Shown here: positions 1 to 8,294 of the stretch, piece by piece
Layout of the letters: each line of letters opens with the position of its first letter
How positions within the stretch are numbered: position 1 is the stretch's first letter
Assembly (NCBI GenBank): GCA_020721655.1
Contig: DYMG01000013.1
Location: forward strand, 4,320 to 41,338
Direction: 5' to 3'
DNA length: 37,019 nt
Source: Paludibacter propionicigenes
Lineage (GTDB): Bacteria > Bacteroidota > Bacteroidia > Bacteroidales > JAFGXI01
Translations under genes and position numbers: made by a program
Notes under the pieces: generated by a model
Databases searched by the model: none
The model's input: only the letters and a program-made list of their open reading frames with translations
What the model was told of the DNA's origin: nothing

Positions 1-1116
1 TTTAAAAACAACAAATACAATGGCAATGCTAAACCCAAAAACGGCACTAAATAGGTATCTATCTGCAACAATACCCATTACAGGTTTTACTAGGTTAATG
101 AATATTGAAATTGAAATTAGATAGAATAAAATACCAAAAGAAATAGGGTCTTTTTTAGGGAATTTTAAAATTGCATAAATAAATAAAAATGAATGAACTA
201 TAATTGAAATTATTGATTTTATTGAAAATAAAGATTCAACAGGCAATGTATTATAGCCGTAGTAGAACGATAAATCTTTAGGGAAAATAACAAGTTTTAT
301 ATAGAAAAAAAGCGAATAAATGGCTGTTAAAATTCTTTGATAAAAAGTATCGTTAGCAAAAAGAGGGTTCTCAAAAAATTCGTTTAATCGGTCTGATTTT
401 CCTAAGAAAGTACGAGGAAAACGGTCTGATAATTTCCATAAAATAAATAATAAAATAAAAACAACAATAATTTTCCAATATTTTGTATCAGTAAAAAAAT
501 ATACAGAAAGAGGTATTAGTAAAATGAAAGCAACAGCCGATTGTTTTGATAAATAAGCTATTGCAAATAAAAATAACGCGAAAATTAGATTCAGTAATTT
601 ATTGGTGTCGGCATATTTTATTGTGTAATGGAGCGATAAAAGAGCAAACAAATAGCTAAGAAGTTCGTCTCTGTTTTTTAAACTCGCAACTACTTCGGTA
701 TGAGTGGGGTGTGCTAAAAACAGAACTAAAATTGCAAGAATAAAATATGGACTAAAATTATTAAAAAATCGGAGTAATAATTTAAGTAAAACTATAGAAA
801 TTAAAAAATATAAAAACACATTAAAAAAATGGTTTATAGTTGTGTTTTCGCCAAATAATTCGTATTCAATTGCAAAAGTAGTAAGTACAATTGGGCGGTA
901 TCCAAATGTTTTAACTTTGTTTGTAGAATATCTGCTTGTAAATATTTCCGGAATACCATTTAAACCTTTTTTAATTTTTAGATTATTTTCTACAACATAT
1001 TCATCGTCAAGTGCATATTTGTTTTTTAAAGTGTTTCCGTAGAGTGAAAAAACAAAAGCAAACAAGAATAAATATTGCCAATAATTATATAAAAAATTAT
1101 TTTTTTGATGTTCCAT
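1..1116 (-). CDS. GT-C fold membrane glycosyltransferase-like protein (TMTC/PMT-like), 3' end outside window
   Basis: An open frame of 372 codons starts at an ATG (complement of 1114-1116) and runs off the left edge, so the C-terminus is missing. The product is a polytopic membrane protein with at least seven hydrophobic segments. A first-loop acidic pair (YALDDEYVV, about residue 35), the segment FGYRPIVLTTFAIEY and the HPTHTEVVASLKNRDELL region resemble the GT-C membrane part of TMTC-type, dolichyl-mannosyltransferase-related proteins. In that family the first extracytoplasmic loop carries the catalytic Asp, and a TPR tail usually follows, which would lie outside the window. The ATG sits one base after the TAA of the upstream nuclease gene, so the two are probably translationally coupled. 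The family call is moderately sure; donor and acceptor are unknown. Confidence 0.7.
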   Translation of the reverse strand, partial: MEHQKNNFLYNYWQYLFLFAFVFSLYGNTLKNKYALDDEYVVENNLKIKKGLNGIPEIFTSRYSTNKVKTFGYRPIVLTTFAIEYELFGENTTINHFFNVFLYFLISIVLLKLLLRFFNNFSPYFILAILVLFLAHPTHTEVVASLKNRDELLSYLFALLSLHYTIKYADTNKLLNLIFALFLFAIAYLSKQSAVAFILLIPLSVYFFTDTKYWKIIVVFILLFILWKLSDRFPRTFLGKSDRLNEFFENPLFANDTFYQRILTAIYSLFFYIKLVIFPKDLSFYYGYNTLPVESLFSIKSIISIIVHSFLFIYAILKFPKKDPISFGILFYLISISIFINLVKPVMGIVADRYLFSAVFGFSIAIVFVVFK

Positions 1117-1117
1117 A

Positions 1118-3955
1118 TTATAATTTGTTGCAAATATTATTGAAATCGCAAAATTCGCAATTTTTAAGGTTTAATGTTTGTGAAAAATCGAGGTTTGTAT
1201 CAAAAATTTCGGCAACAATATTAGTTAATTCTTGTAAAAAATCATCACGAAAAATTAAATAATTGTTTATGGGTTCTTTATTTTGGGAAGTAAATGTTTG
1301 ATAATTGTCCGAAAAAATTTCTTTAACCTTAATTATACAAGGTTCAATAATTGTTTCGTTTGGGAAAGAATTTTTAAATGCTTCGGAGTAAATAAAAGTT
1401 TGAAAAACTGCTTTTGGTCTTTTTTTTAAGTTTTTATCTGTTAAGTCTAGTATTGATTTAAAATCTATTTCGGCAGTTCCGGTTTTGTAGTCTAAAATAC
1501 GAACAATTCCATTTTTTTTATCAACTCTATCAATGATTCCGCCGGTTGAAATTGAAATACTATTGTTGTTAGCCATTGTTTTTATGTCGAAATAGTAGGC
1601 TTTTTCTAAGCTTAAAATGCAGAAAGGGCAGTATTCAATATCTTTTTTAATTATTTCAACAATGTATTTATGAATTATTACAAAAATAATGGTGTTTCGT
1701 CCGTGTAAATCTTCTTTTTTTGTATGTATATTATTAAAATATTCTTTAGCGAAAGCTTGTTCTATTGCATTGTTAATTAGTGAATTGTCTGTTATTATGT
1801 TTTGTAAATGGTCTTTATTTATGGTTGTTTTATTTGTTTCAAAATTTTGGTAAAGAATTTCTATTGCTTTGTGTAAAATACTTCCAAATATTGCGTAATC
1901 AATTTCTTCGGTAATTTCTTCAGGCTTGTTTATTTCTGCAACATATTTAAAGTAAAATTTAAGACCACAATCTATATAAGTGTTTAGTGCTGATGGCGAT
2001 AGGTGTTTTTTGTTGGTGGTTAAATATTTATTTAGTGAATTTAATACATTTTCGTCTTTTTTAATTGTAATTGGTTTTTTTTCAGGCATTTCTGCCGAGA
2101 AAGTGAAGTTACGTTCTGTAATATTGAATAGTTCTTCGTATTTAATTTGAGTTAGAAACCTGCTTATTTCTTTGTTGTTGAAACTAACAGCACTGTTATA
2201 AACAAATCTAATATTTTTGGCACGTTGCAAAATTCGATAAAAATAGTATCCATAAATTGAGTCTTGATTTTCAATTGTTGGAATTCCAAAGCCTTTTCTT
2301 AGATTGTAGCTTATAAATGAATTTGTGGCAGATGTTTTTGGCAGTAAACCTTCGTTTAGCGATAAAAATATAATGTTTTCGAAGTCTAATAATCTAGTTT
2401 CTAATATTCCCATGATTTGAAGTCCGCCAATAGGTTCACCTTCATAAGGTATTGTTTTAGAGCTTAGTATTGTTTTTAAAATACTAAAATATGTTTTTAT
2501 ATTTATTTCAATATTAGATTGTATAAGTAAATCGTTAGTTTTTCTAATTGTAGAAAGTAATAAATTGAAGTATTCAAGAGTTAGTGAGTCGGTGTTTTTT
2601 GCTTCAAGTTGTTCGTAAATGTCTTCAATTAAAGATGTTATGTAATCAATAAATTTATTATTTTCGGTTAACGGCAAGAATATTTTAGAAAATAGTTCGT
2701 TTTTTTGTAGGTCTTTTTCGTCAACATAAGTAATGTTGTTTTTTGTTATAAAATTTATAATTGTTTCGCTATCAGTTTGATAAAGTTCTTTAATGTAAGG
2801 GTGGTTTAGTAGAGCCTTAACTGTTTTATGATAAAATTTATTTTCTTTTTTTTGAATTTGCAGTTCTAATAAATTAATTAAAATACTAAAAGCAGGGGTT
2901 TCTTTTAATGGAAATCCCATTGTAATATTAAGTTTATCAATGGTTTTTGGAAGCGAATGTAAAACTGGAATAAGCAATGTTTCGTCGGCAAGAATAATTG
3001 CTGTATTGTTTATATTAAAGTTTTCTTGTTTTTGTAATTCGCTTAAAATGTTGTTTAATAATTTTGCCTGTCCAACAGATGATGGGGTTGAAATAATTTC
3101 TACATTTTTATTGGTCGAGGTTAATGAATTGTGTTCAATTTTAGAATTTTCGGGAAAATTTAAAATGTGTTTTTTGATAAAAAATCCGGCTTCGTGTTTT
3201 TTATTGCCTAAAAAATATTGGTCGTAATCCCAATAAAATTGAGCAATATTTTTCTTTTTTAGGAATTGAAAAAATTCTGTTTCAACTTTGCTAAGTGCAT
3301 TAAAACCAACAAAATATATTTTGTCGAGGTTTAGAGTTGCTAGTTTTTCGGTTGTGAAATTTGAAAAAGCATCTTTAAACATCATACCTGTGTATGCTTT
3401 GTTGTTAGTTTTTAAATTATTGTTAAATTCGGTGTAAATATTAAATAATTGCTCCCAAATTTTCAGGTATTTTTTTTTGTATTCCGAGTCGCTTTTGTTG
3501 TTGAATGAGCCCCAAAATAATTTTATTGCATCAATTTGGCTTTGAGAAAAACTATTAAAAAGTGTTTCAATTTCTTTTTGTTCGGCTAAGTTTGAAAAAA
3601 TGGCTTTTGGATTAATTAATTCTTTATCAATATCTTCAAAATCGTTAAGAAGCATTTGCCCCCAAAAATAAAATTCGTCGAAGTTTTCAGTAGTTTGTGT
3701 GTGTTTTTTAAATGCTTGAAATAACTTGTATGTAAGCGTAATATCGTCGGTAACGACTAAGTTTGAGAATTTTCCAATTATTTCGTTAATTGTATAAATT
3801 TCTGGTAAAAAAATAGGTTTTTCAATAATTTTAGATAGGTAATTTACAAAATATAAGATAGACCTTTTATTTGGAAAAACTACAGCAACTTGTTGGAAAT
3901 TACCTAAATTAGTGTCAAAAATTTCTTGTGTTACTTGTTTTAAAAAAGACTCCAT
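1118..3955 (-). CDS. AddB-like PD-(D/E)XK nuclease of the Bacteroidota type
   Basis: A 945-residue protein resembling the AddB subunit of AddAB helicase-nucleases, which process double-strand DNA ends for recombination. The N-terminus (VVFPNKRSILYFVNYL, about residues 25-40) corresponds to the degenerate helicase part of AddB. The C-terminal nuclease domain starts near residue 655 and shows the active-site pattern: His695 in GSILHKA, GGIIDRVD, then DYKTG at about 822-826. Cys663 together with Cys933, Cys936 and Cys942 (C-x2-C-x5-C) matches the 4Fe-4S staple of AddB nucleases. No AddA partner lies in the window. The downstream membrane glycosyltransferase gene begins one base after the stop. 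The ATG start is preceded by a 182-base gap. Confidence 0.85.
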   Translation of the reverse strand: MESFLKQVTQEIFDTNLGNFQQVAVVFPNKRSILYFVNYLSKIIEKPIFLPEIYTINEIIGKFSNLVVTDDITLTYKLFQAFKKHTQTTENFDEFYFWGQMLLNDFEDIDKELINPKAIFSNLAEQKEIETLFNSFSQSQIDAIKLFWGSFNNKSDSEYKKKYLKIWEQLFNIYTEFNNNLKTNNKAYTGMMFKDAFSNFTTEKLATLNLDKIYFVGFNALSKVETEFFQFLKKKNIAQFYWDYDQYFLGNKKHEAGFFIKKHILNFPENSKIEHNSLTSTNKNVEIISTPSSVGQAKLLNNILSELQKQENFNINNTAIILADETLLIPVLHSLPKTIDKLNITMGFPLKETPAFSILINLLELQIQKKENKFYHKTVKALLNHPYIKELYQTDSETIINFITKNNITYVDEKDLQKNELFSKIFLPLTENNKFIDYITSLIEDIYEQLEAKNTDSLTLEYFNLLLSTIRKTNDLLIQSNIEINIKTYFSILKTILSSKTIPYEGEPIGGLQIMGILETRLLDFENIIFLSLNEGLLPKTSATNSFISYNLRKGFGIPTIENQDSIYGYYFYRILQRAKNIRFVYNSAVSFNNKEISRFLTQIKYEELFNITERNFTFSAEMPEKKPITIKKDENVLNSLNKYLTTNKKHLSPSALNTYIDCGLKFYFKYVAEINKPEEITEEIDYAIFGSILHKAIEILYQNFETNKTTINKDHLQNIITDNSLINNAIEQAFAKEYFNNIHTKKEDLHGRNTIIFVIIHKYIVEIIKKDIEYCPFCILSLEKAYYFDIKTMANNNSISISTGGIIDRVDKKNGIVRILDYKTGTAEIDFKSILDLTDKNLKKRPKAVFQTFIYSEAFKNSFPNETIIEPCIIKVKEIFSDNYQTFTSQNKEPINNYLIFRDDFLQELTNIVAEIFDTNLDFSQTLNLKNCEFCDFNNICNKL

Positions 3956-4137
3956 TGTTCATTTTATAATATTAGTGAGTTCAGTATAAAAAGACCTAAC
4001 CGGTTTGATTTTGAATAATTCAACTATTTTAATAGTCTTATTATCAGTAATTAACGAAAAACTGTTAGGTTAATCTAAAATAAAATAACCTTTTTAGATT
4101 GCACTCATTAGTGCAATTTAGCTTTTTTTTTCATATT
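3956..4137. other. Structured intergenic region, no CDS
   Basis: The gap holds several inverted repeats. ACCTAAC at 3994-4000 pairs with 4064-4070, GTTT at 4003-4006 pairs with 4059-4062, and TTGAA-TAA-TTCAA at 4011-4023 and ACTATT-TT-AATAGT at 4023-4036 lie inside. AATCTAAAA at 4072-4080 pairs with 4092-4100, then comes the terminator-like hairpin. No coding frame of note was seen. It may be a plus-strand small RNA or simply AT-rich secondary structure. Confidence 0.35.
4098..4131 (+). terminator. Hairpin followed by a T tract, reading on the plus strand
   Basis: ATTGCACT and AGTGCAAT (4098-4105 and 4110-4117) form an 8-bp stem with a 4-base loop, followed within a few bases on the plus strand by a run of T. 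This is the form of an intrinsic terminator for plus-strand transcription, yet both flanking genes are on the minus strand. It could instead be a weak 3' structure for the minus-strand TPR gene, which ends at 4138. Confidence 0.45.
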
Positions 4138-4572
4138 CTACAATCTTCCTAATTGAGAGATATACATTTTGCAATTGTTTAAATATGTTGTTTTTGATGA
4201 TTTTAAACCTAATTCGTATGCTTTCTTTATATCTGCACACGACATTTTTGTGTATTTGAATCGAGAGCGTGAAATTCCTCTGTTAAAATATGCTAAGGCA
4301 AATGTAGAGTCTATCTTAATAGCATTGTTGTAATCTGAAATTGCATCGGAATGATAGCCTAATTTTGAATAAACTACGCCTCTGTTTACAAGTAGTTCAG
4401 GACTTTTTTTGTTTGCATTAATTTTTTGCGAACATTCGTAAATTTGTTGCTTGTAATTAGCTCTTTCTGTTTGCGTTAGCTCTTTGTTAAAGTTGTCTTT
4501 GTACGATTGCTGTGCAAAGCTAATGCTTTGAAAAATAAGAACTAAATAAATAAAAATAAGTGTTTTCATCAT
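4138..4572 (-). CDS. Secreted TPR-repeat protein
   Basis: A 144-residue protein with an N-terminal signal peptide (hydrophobic residues 3-18, ending SFAQQ) and about two tetratricopeptide repeats in the middle (LLVNRGVVYSKLGYHSDAIS and the following AYFNRGIS stretch), so it is likely a periplasmic scaffolding protein. Its start overlaps the stop of the upstream CAP/OmpA-like gene in an ATGA arrangement (4569-4572), which implies one transcript and translational coupling. Two consecutive ATG codons occur at the start (4572 and 4569); the first is used here. No enzymatic motif is visible. The two proteins probably act together, but their function is unknown. Confidence 0.75.
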   Translation of the reverse strand: MMKTLIFIYLVLIFQSISFAQQSYKDNFNKELTQTERANYKQQIYECSQKINANKKSPELLVNRGVVYSKLGYHSDAISDYNNAIKIDSTFALAYFNRGISRSRFKYTKMSCADIKKAYELGLKSSKTTYLNNCKMYISQLGRL

Positions 4573-6983
4573 TTATTACATTTGTTGCAGTAAATTTTTT
4601 TTACTTGGGAGTTTTCTAAAACTTGAATTGAAATTTTTTCATCTGTAAAAAGTTTGCAGAAGCGTGTTTTGTCGGCAATACTTGCTTTTTGCATTGCTGT
4701 ATAAAATTTGTTCGACATCATTCTGTAATTTGAGTGGCTACAAAGTGAAATGTATGAGAATAGAAGTTCGTCGAAAACAAATTTGTTGTAAATAAATGGT
4801 TCTAAAAGTTTTGCGGCAAATTCATAATCTTTATGTTCCATAAATAAATATGAAAGTTTAAGTGCGTCTTTCCAACTTGAAACGTCAATGTTTACAATTT
4901 CTTTAACACGTTGTAAACTTCTAAGAACAATGTCAATAGGCTTGTCGAGGGTGTCGAACGATGAAATTATTTTGAATTGAAATTCTAAATTTAAATTATC
5001 TACAGTTTCTTTTGATAGGCTTGTAGAATAAAGTGATTCAATGTTTTTTTGAAATTGAAAAATATCGCTAGCGTTGTTGCTGTTCCAATTATTTATTTCG
5101 CAAAAATATTTGTTGTGCAATATGTATTGGTTAGATGGAGTCATTTGGTTTAGAATTGATATTCTTTTGCAGTATTTTTCGTTTAAATCCTCTTCGTTTA
5201 CATATTTTTCTAACCATAATTTATTCATCAGTAAACCTGCACATTCTGCATTAGTTGAATCTATTGTTTGTGTGAAAACTGCTTTTTTATCGTATTTTCC
5301 GTTTAAAACATTTTTGAAAATAAATTTTTGTATTAGTAAAGCTTTGTCTTTGTTGCATTCTTTGGCAGCTCTGTTAAATCTGCTAACAACATAAGCTTGT
5401 TCTTTTTTGCCAGAAATGTCGTATGTTACGGTCATTTTTAGTTCGGCGTATCGTTCGTTTTTTAGAATGTATTCAAACTTGTCGGATAAATTATTATTTT
5501 TAATGTATTGCTGGGCTTCTTCTTTGGTTTTTTCTGCTAAATGTGCGTATTCAGTATTTGAAATATCTTTTTTAAAATCGTCCCAATTGTCGTCGGTAGT
5601 TATTTTTGCTTTTATTTCGGTTCCTTTTTGCATTTGTTTTAGAGAATTAACAATGCTTTCGGCTCTTTTTTCTTGTAGTTTTTTGTTGCTGTCTTCGTTT
5701 CCTTCAATTGATGAGAATGCCGATATTGTTAAGTTCTTTATAATAAATTCGGGTTCGTTTAATGCTTTTAAAAATGGTTCAATGTCTGATTGTTTGTAGT
5801 CGTATTTGTTCTTTTCAAAAGGAATTTTAAATGATAGTTCTGTGATTTCTGGTTTTGGAATGTACTCGTCAATACCAGTAATCATAACTGTATCGGCAAT
5901 TAATCCTGCGGCTTGGGTGTATTCAATACTTGCATTTTCGTTGTACGATTTTGTTAAATTTTTACAAGCGTGTTTATCAATTACGACCATTAAATTTAAT
6001 TCGTATTTAGAATTTGGGTCTAATTTTTTAGGCAATTTTCCTAATTCAACCTCAAGTTTTTCTCTGCTTTCATTAGTTTTATTGTAAATATTTTTTTTGT
6101 ACAGTTTGTTGCTCCAAACAGGTTTTAATAAAATGCCTTTGTTGTTAAGGTTGTTGTCGATAATATTTTCGTTTTCACAATTGTATTGAGTTTTTTGAAC
6201 AATATCTACTGCGAAACCGTCTTTTGGATTTTTAATTAATTGCTTTAATTTTTTAATATTATCGGTTTTAAACCAAATTTTGCTATCTCTAACAAACAGA
6301 TTTGATTGTAATTCTTGAATGTTTTTATACGAATTGCATTTTTTACAATTGGTAAAATCGTATGGTTTAATCCCATATTTTTTTGTTGAAAAACTTAGCG
6401 GAAGCTTGTTTTTTAAGTTAGCACCTTTGTTAAAACTTTTATAGTTGCCAAAAACGGCAGAAACAAATATTTTTTTGTTTGCTTTGTCGAAAGAAGTTCC
6501 TATTCCTAGAAAAATTAAATTTTTATCGTCGAGTATTTCAAGTTTTTTACCGGTAGTCCATTTAAACATAATTTCATCAACAACTTCTTTGTATGTGCTG
6601 TATCCGGTCGATTTTTTAATTTGTAATTTTTTCACAAGTTCAAAACCAAATTTAGAACCTCCGTTTTTTGTAATTCTGTCTCCGGTTGTTTTATATTTCC
6701 CTTTTTCTTCGGTGGTTTCTTCGTCGTTTTCTGCCATATACAGAGCATTGTCTTTAGCCGAAAGTGTTAGGGTTTCTTCATAAACAAGGCTGTCTAATTC
6801 AAATTTAATTCGGTGCTTATTAATTTCGTTACTTAACAAATTAATAAAAATGGTTTCGTCAAATTTTTCCGGATTTAATTCTTGTGCGTATTTTAGTGTG
6901 TCAGCTAAATTTGTTTTTTGAGAAATGGATATTTTTGAGAAAAATACGAAAAATATTAATATTACAAAAAAGAGATTTTTCAT
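4569..6983 (-). CDS. Large periplasmic protein with degenerate CAP domain and OmpA-like region
   Basis: An 804-residue exported protein; residues 1-21 form a signal peptide (ending SISQ). Residues about 40-190 resemble a CAP/SCP domain: INKHRIKFELDSL, then an Ala-Met helix (LSAKDNALYMAEN), RITKNGG, and the closing IFLGIGTSFD and IFVSAVFG strands. The two His residues expected at the CAP cavity are not seen: the segment that is usually SPGHRxNIL reads TTGKKLEIL. About residues 375-490 look OmpA-like (FEKNKYDY at the start, NLTISAFSSIEG, then KKLQEKRAESIVNSLK). The C-terminal 250 residues are mostly helical, and the chain ends with a CxxC (CNKC). It is coupled by a 4-base overlap to the TPR protein. 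A role at the cell wall is an inference from the OmpA-like part. Confidence 0.65.
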   Translation of the reverse strand: MKNLFFVILIFFVFFSKISISQKTNLADTLKYAQELNPEKFDETIFINLLSNEINKHRIKFELDSLVYEETLTLSAKDNALYMAENDEETTEEKGKYKTTGDRITKNGGSKFGFELVKKLQIKKSTGYSTYKEVVDEIMFKWTTGKKLEILDDKNLIFLGIGTSFDKANKKIFVSAVFGNYKSFNKGANLKNKLPLSFSTKKYGIKPYDFTNCKKCNSYKNIQELQSNLFVRDSKIWFKTDNIKKLKQLIKNPKDGFAVDIVQKTQYNCENENIIDNNLNNKGILLKPVWSNKLYKKNIYNKTNESREKLEVELGKLPKKLDPNSKYELNLMVVIDKHACKNLTKSYNENASIEYTQAAGLIADTVMITGIDEYIPKPEITELSFKIPFEKNKYDYKQSDIEPFLKALNEPEFIIKNLTISAFSSIEGNEDSNKKLQEKRAESIVNSLKQMQKGTEIKAKITTDDNWDDFKKDISNTEYAHLAEKTKEEAQQYIKNNNLSDKFEYILKNERYAELKMTVTYDISGKKEQAYVVSRFNRAAKECNKDKALLIQKFIFKNVLNGKYDKKAVFTQTIDSTNAECAGLLMNKLWLEKYVNEEDLNEKYCKRISILNQMTPSNQYILHNKYFCEINNWNSNNASDIFQFQKNIESLYSTSLSKETVDNLNLEFQFKIISSFDTLDKPIDIVLRSLQRVKEIVNIDVSSWKDALKLSYLFMEHKDYEFAAKLLEPFIYNKFVFDELLFSYISLCSHSNYRMMSNKFYTAMQKASIADKTRFCKLFTDEKISIQVLENSQVKKIYCNKCNK

Positions 6984-7204
6984 TTTGAAAATAAATTTCG
7001 AGCAAATTACTAATTTAAAATAATATTTGAAAATTTAATAGTAATAATTAGTTAATTATTGCATAATAACAAATTGTAATTATCAGTATATTAGTTGTTT
7101 AGCTGTTAATTTGTGAGTTATATATTTAATAACATTTAATATAAAAGTGAATTTTTCGATATTTTTTGTAATTTTGAAAAGTTAATAAAATAAATAAGCT
7201 GAAG
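6984..7204. promoter_or_regulatory. Divergent intergenic promoter region
   Basis: This AT-rich gap separates the minus-strand CAP/OmpA-like gene from plus-strand ilvE and must hold promoters for both. TAATTTTG at 7169-7176 fits the Bacteroidetes -7 element TAnnTTTG and lies 28 bases before the ilvE ATG. A good -33 TTTG at the usual spacing was not found. No clear -7 match was found for the minus-strand gene. Confidence 0.5.
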
Positions 7205-8236
7205 ATGTCAAATATAAATTCAAATTTAGATTGGAGTAATTTGCCTTTTGGGTATATTAAAACAGATTATAATATTCGTTGTTATTATAGAAATGGTAAA
7301 TGGGGCGAATTAGAAGTTTCTTCATCAGAAAGTATAGATTTGCACATAGCTGCAACTTCTTTACACTACGGACAAGAAGCTTTTGAAGGAATGAAAGCCT
7401 TTACTGGAAAAGACGGAAAAGTTCGCTTATTTCGATGGGAAGATAACGCTCAAAGAATGAGAAATTCGGCAATAGGCGTTAGAATGGCTGAGGTTACAGA
7501 CGAAGTTTTTTATGGAGCTGTTGAAAAAGCGATACAACTAAATACAAGGTTTATACCACCTTACGGGTCTGGAGCATCGTTATATATTCGTCCGCTTTTA
7601 ATAGGGTCTGGTGCACAAGTAGGTGTTAAACCTGCCGAAGAATATTTGTTTGTAGTTTTTGTAACACCGGTTGGTCCTTATTTTAAAGAAGGGTTTAAGC
7701 CTGTTAAAATGATGATTGAACGAGAGTACGATAGAGCAGCACCTTTGGGAACAGGAAGTATAAAAGTTGGAGGTAATTATGCAGCAAGTTTAAATTCGTT
7801 GTATAATGCTCATCAAAAAGGTTATGCTTCTGCATTATTTTTAGACGCTAAAGAGAAAAAATATATTGATGAGGCTGGTCCTGCAAACTTTTTTGGCATA
7901 AAAAACAATACTTACATAACCCCAAAATCAACTTCAATTTTACCATCAATTACAAATATGAGCTTAATTAAAATAGCTGAAAGTATGGGTATGAAAGTTG
8001 AACGACGACAAATTGAAATTGAAGAACTTTCTACTTTTACCGAAGCTGGAGCTTGCGGAACTGCTGCTGTTATAAGTCCAATAGGTCAAATTGATGATAT
8101 TGGAACCGGTAAATCGTATATTTACGGAATGGAAACTCCAGGAGAAGTTAGTACAATGTTGTACAAAAAATTGCAATCAATTCAACAAGGCGACGAAGCC
8201 GATAATTTTGGTTGGATTAAAGTTGTTGATTTATAA
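7205..8236 (+). CDS. ilvE: Branched-chain amino acid aminotransferase
   Basis: A 343-residue fold-type IV PLP enzyme that transaminates leucine, isoleucine and valine with 2-oxoglutarate/glutamate in the cytoplasm. The family signatures are in order: SLHYGQEAFEGMKAF (about 52-66), LYIRPLLIGSG (126-136), the PLP lysine Lys187 in GTGSIKVGGNYAAS, and FGIKNNTYITPK with EAGACGTAAVISPIG near the C-terminus. The length matches the BCAT group (about 340-360). It stands alone, with a promoter element upstream and a bidirectional terminator separating it from convergent mnmE. Confidence 0.95.
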   Translation: MSNINSNLDWSNLPFGYIKTDYNIRCYYRNGKWGELEVSSSESIDLHIAATSLHYGQEAFEGMKAFTGKDGKVRLFRWEDNAQRMRNSAIGVRMAEVTDEVFYGAVEKAIQLNTRFIPPYGSGASLYIRPLLIGSGAQVGVKPAEEYLFVVFVTPVGPYFKEGFKPVKMMIEREYDRAAPLGTGSIKVGGNYAASLNSLYNAHQKGYASALFLDAKEKKYIDEAGPANFFGIKNNTYITPKSTSILPSITNMSLIKIAESMGMKVERRQIEIEELSTFTEAGACGTAAVISPIGQIDDIGTGKSYIYGMETPGEVSTMLYKKLQSIQQGDEADNFGWIKVVDL

Positions 8237-8260
8237 TTTTTACATAAAATTAAGAGTGAT

Positions 8261-8294
8261 AAAAAGCGTTGTATTTATAAATATAACGCTTTTT
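8261..8294. terminator. Bidirectional terminator between ilvE and mnmE
   Basis: AAAAAGCGTT (8261-8270) pairs with AACGCTTTTT (8285-8294), and the inner GTATTTA/TAAATAT also pair with one G-T wobble. A-rich and T-rich flanks make it usable in both directions. The distal arm overlaps the first two bases of the mnmE stop codon on the opposite strand. Confidence 0.8.

Noticed and set aside
704-1042. Plus-strand open frame of 112 codons
   Set aside because: It is antisense to the GT-C membrane protein frame, which shows a clear family pattern; the plus-strand product shows none.
5407-5799. Plus-strand open frame of 130 codons with Ser/Phe-rich product
   Set aside because: It mirrors the CAP/OmpA-like gene; Ser/Phe/Ile-rich composition is typical of antisense frames in AT-rich genes.
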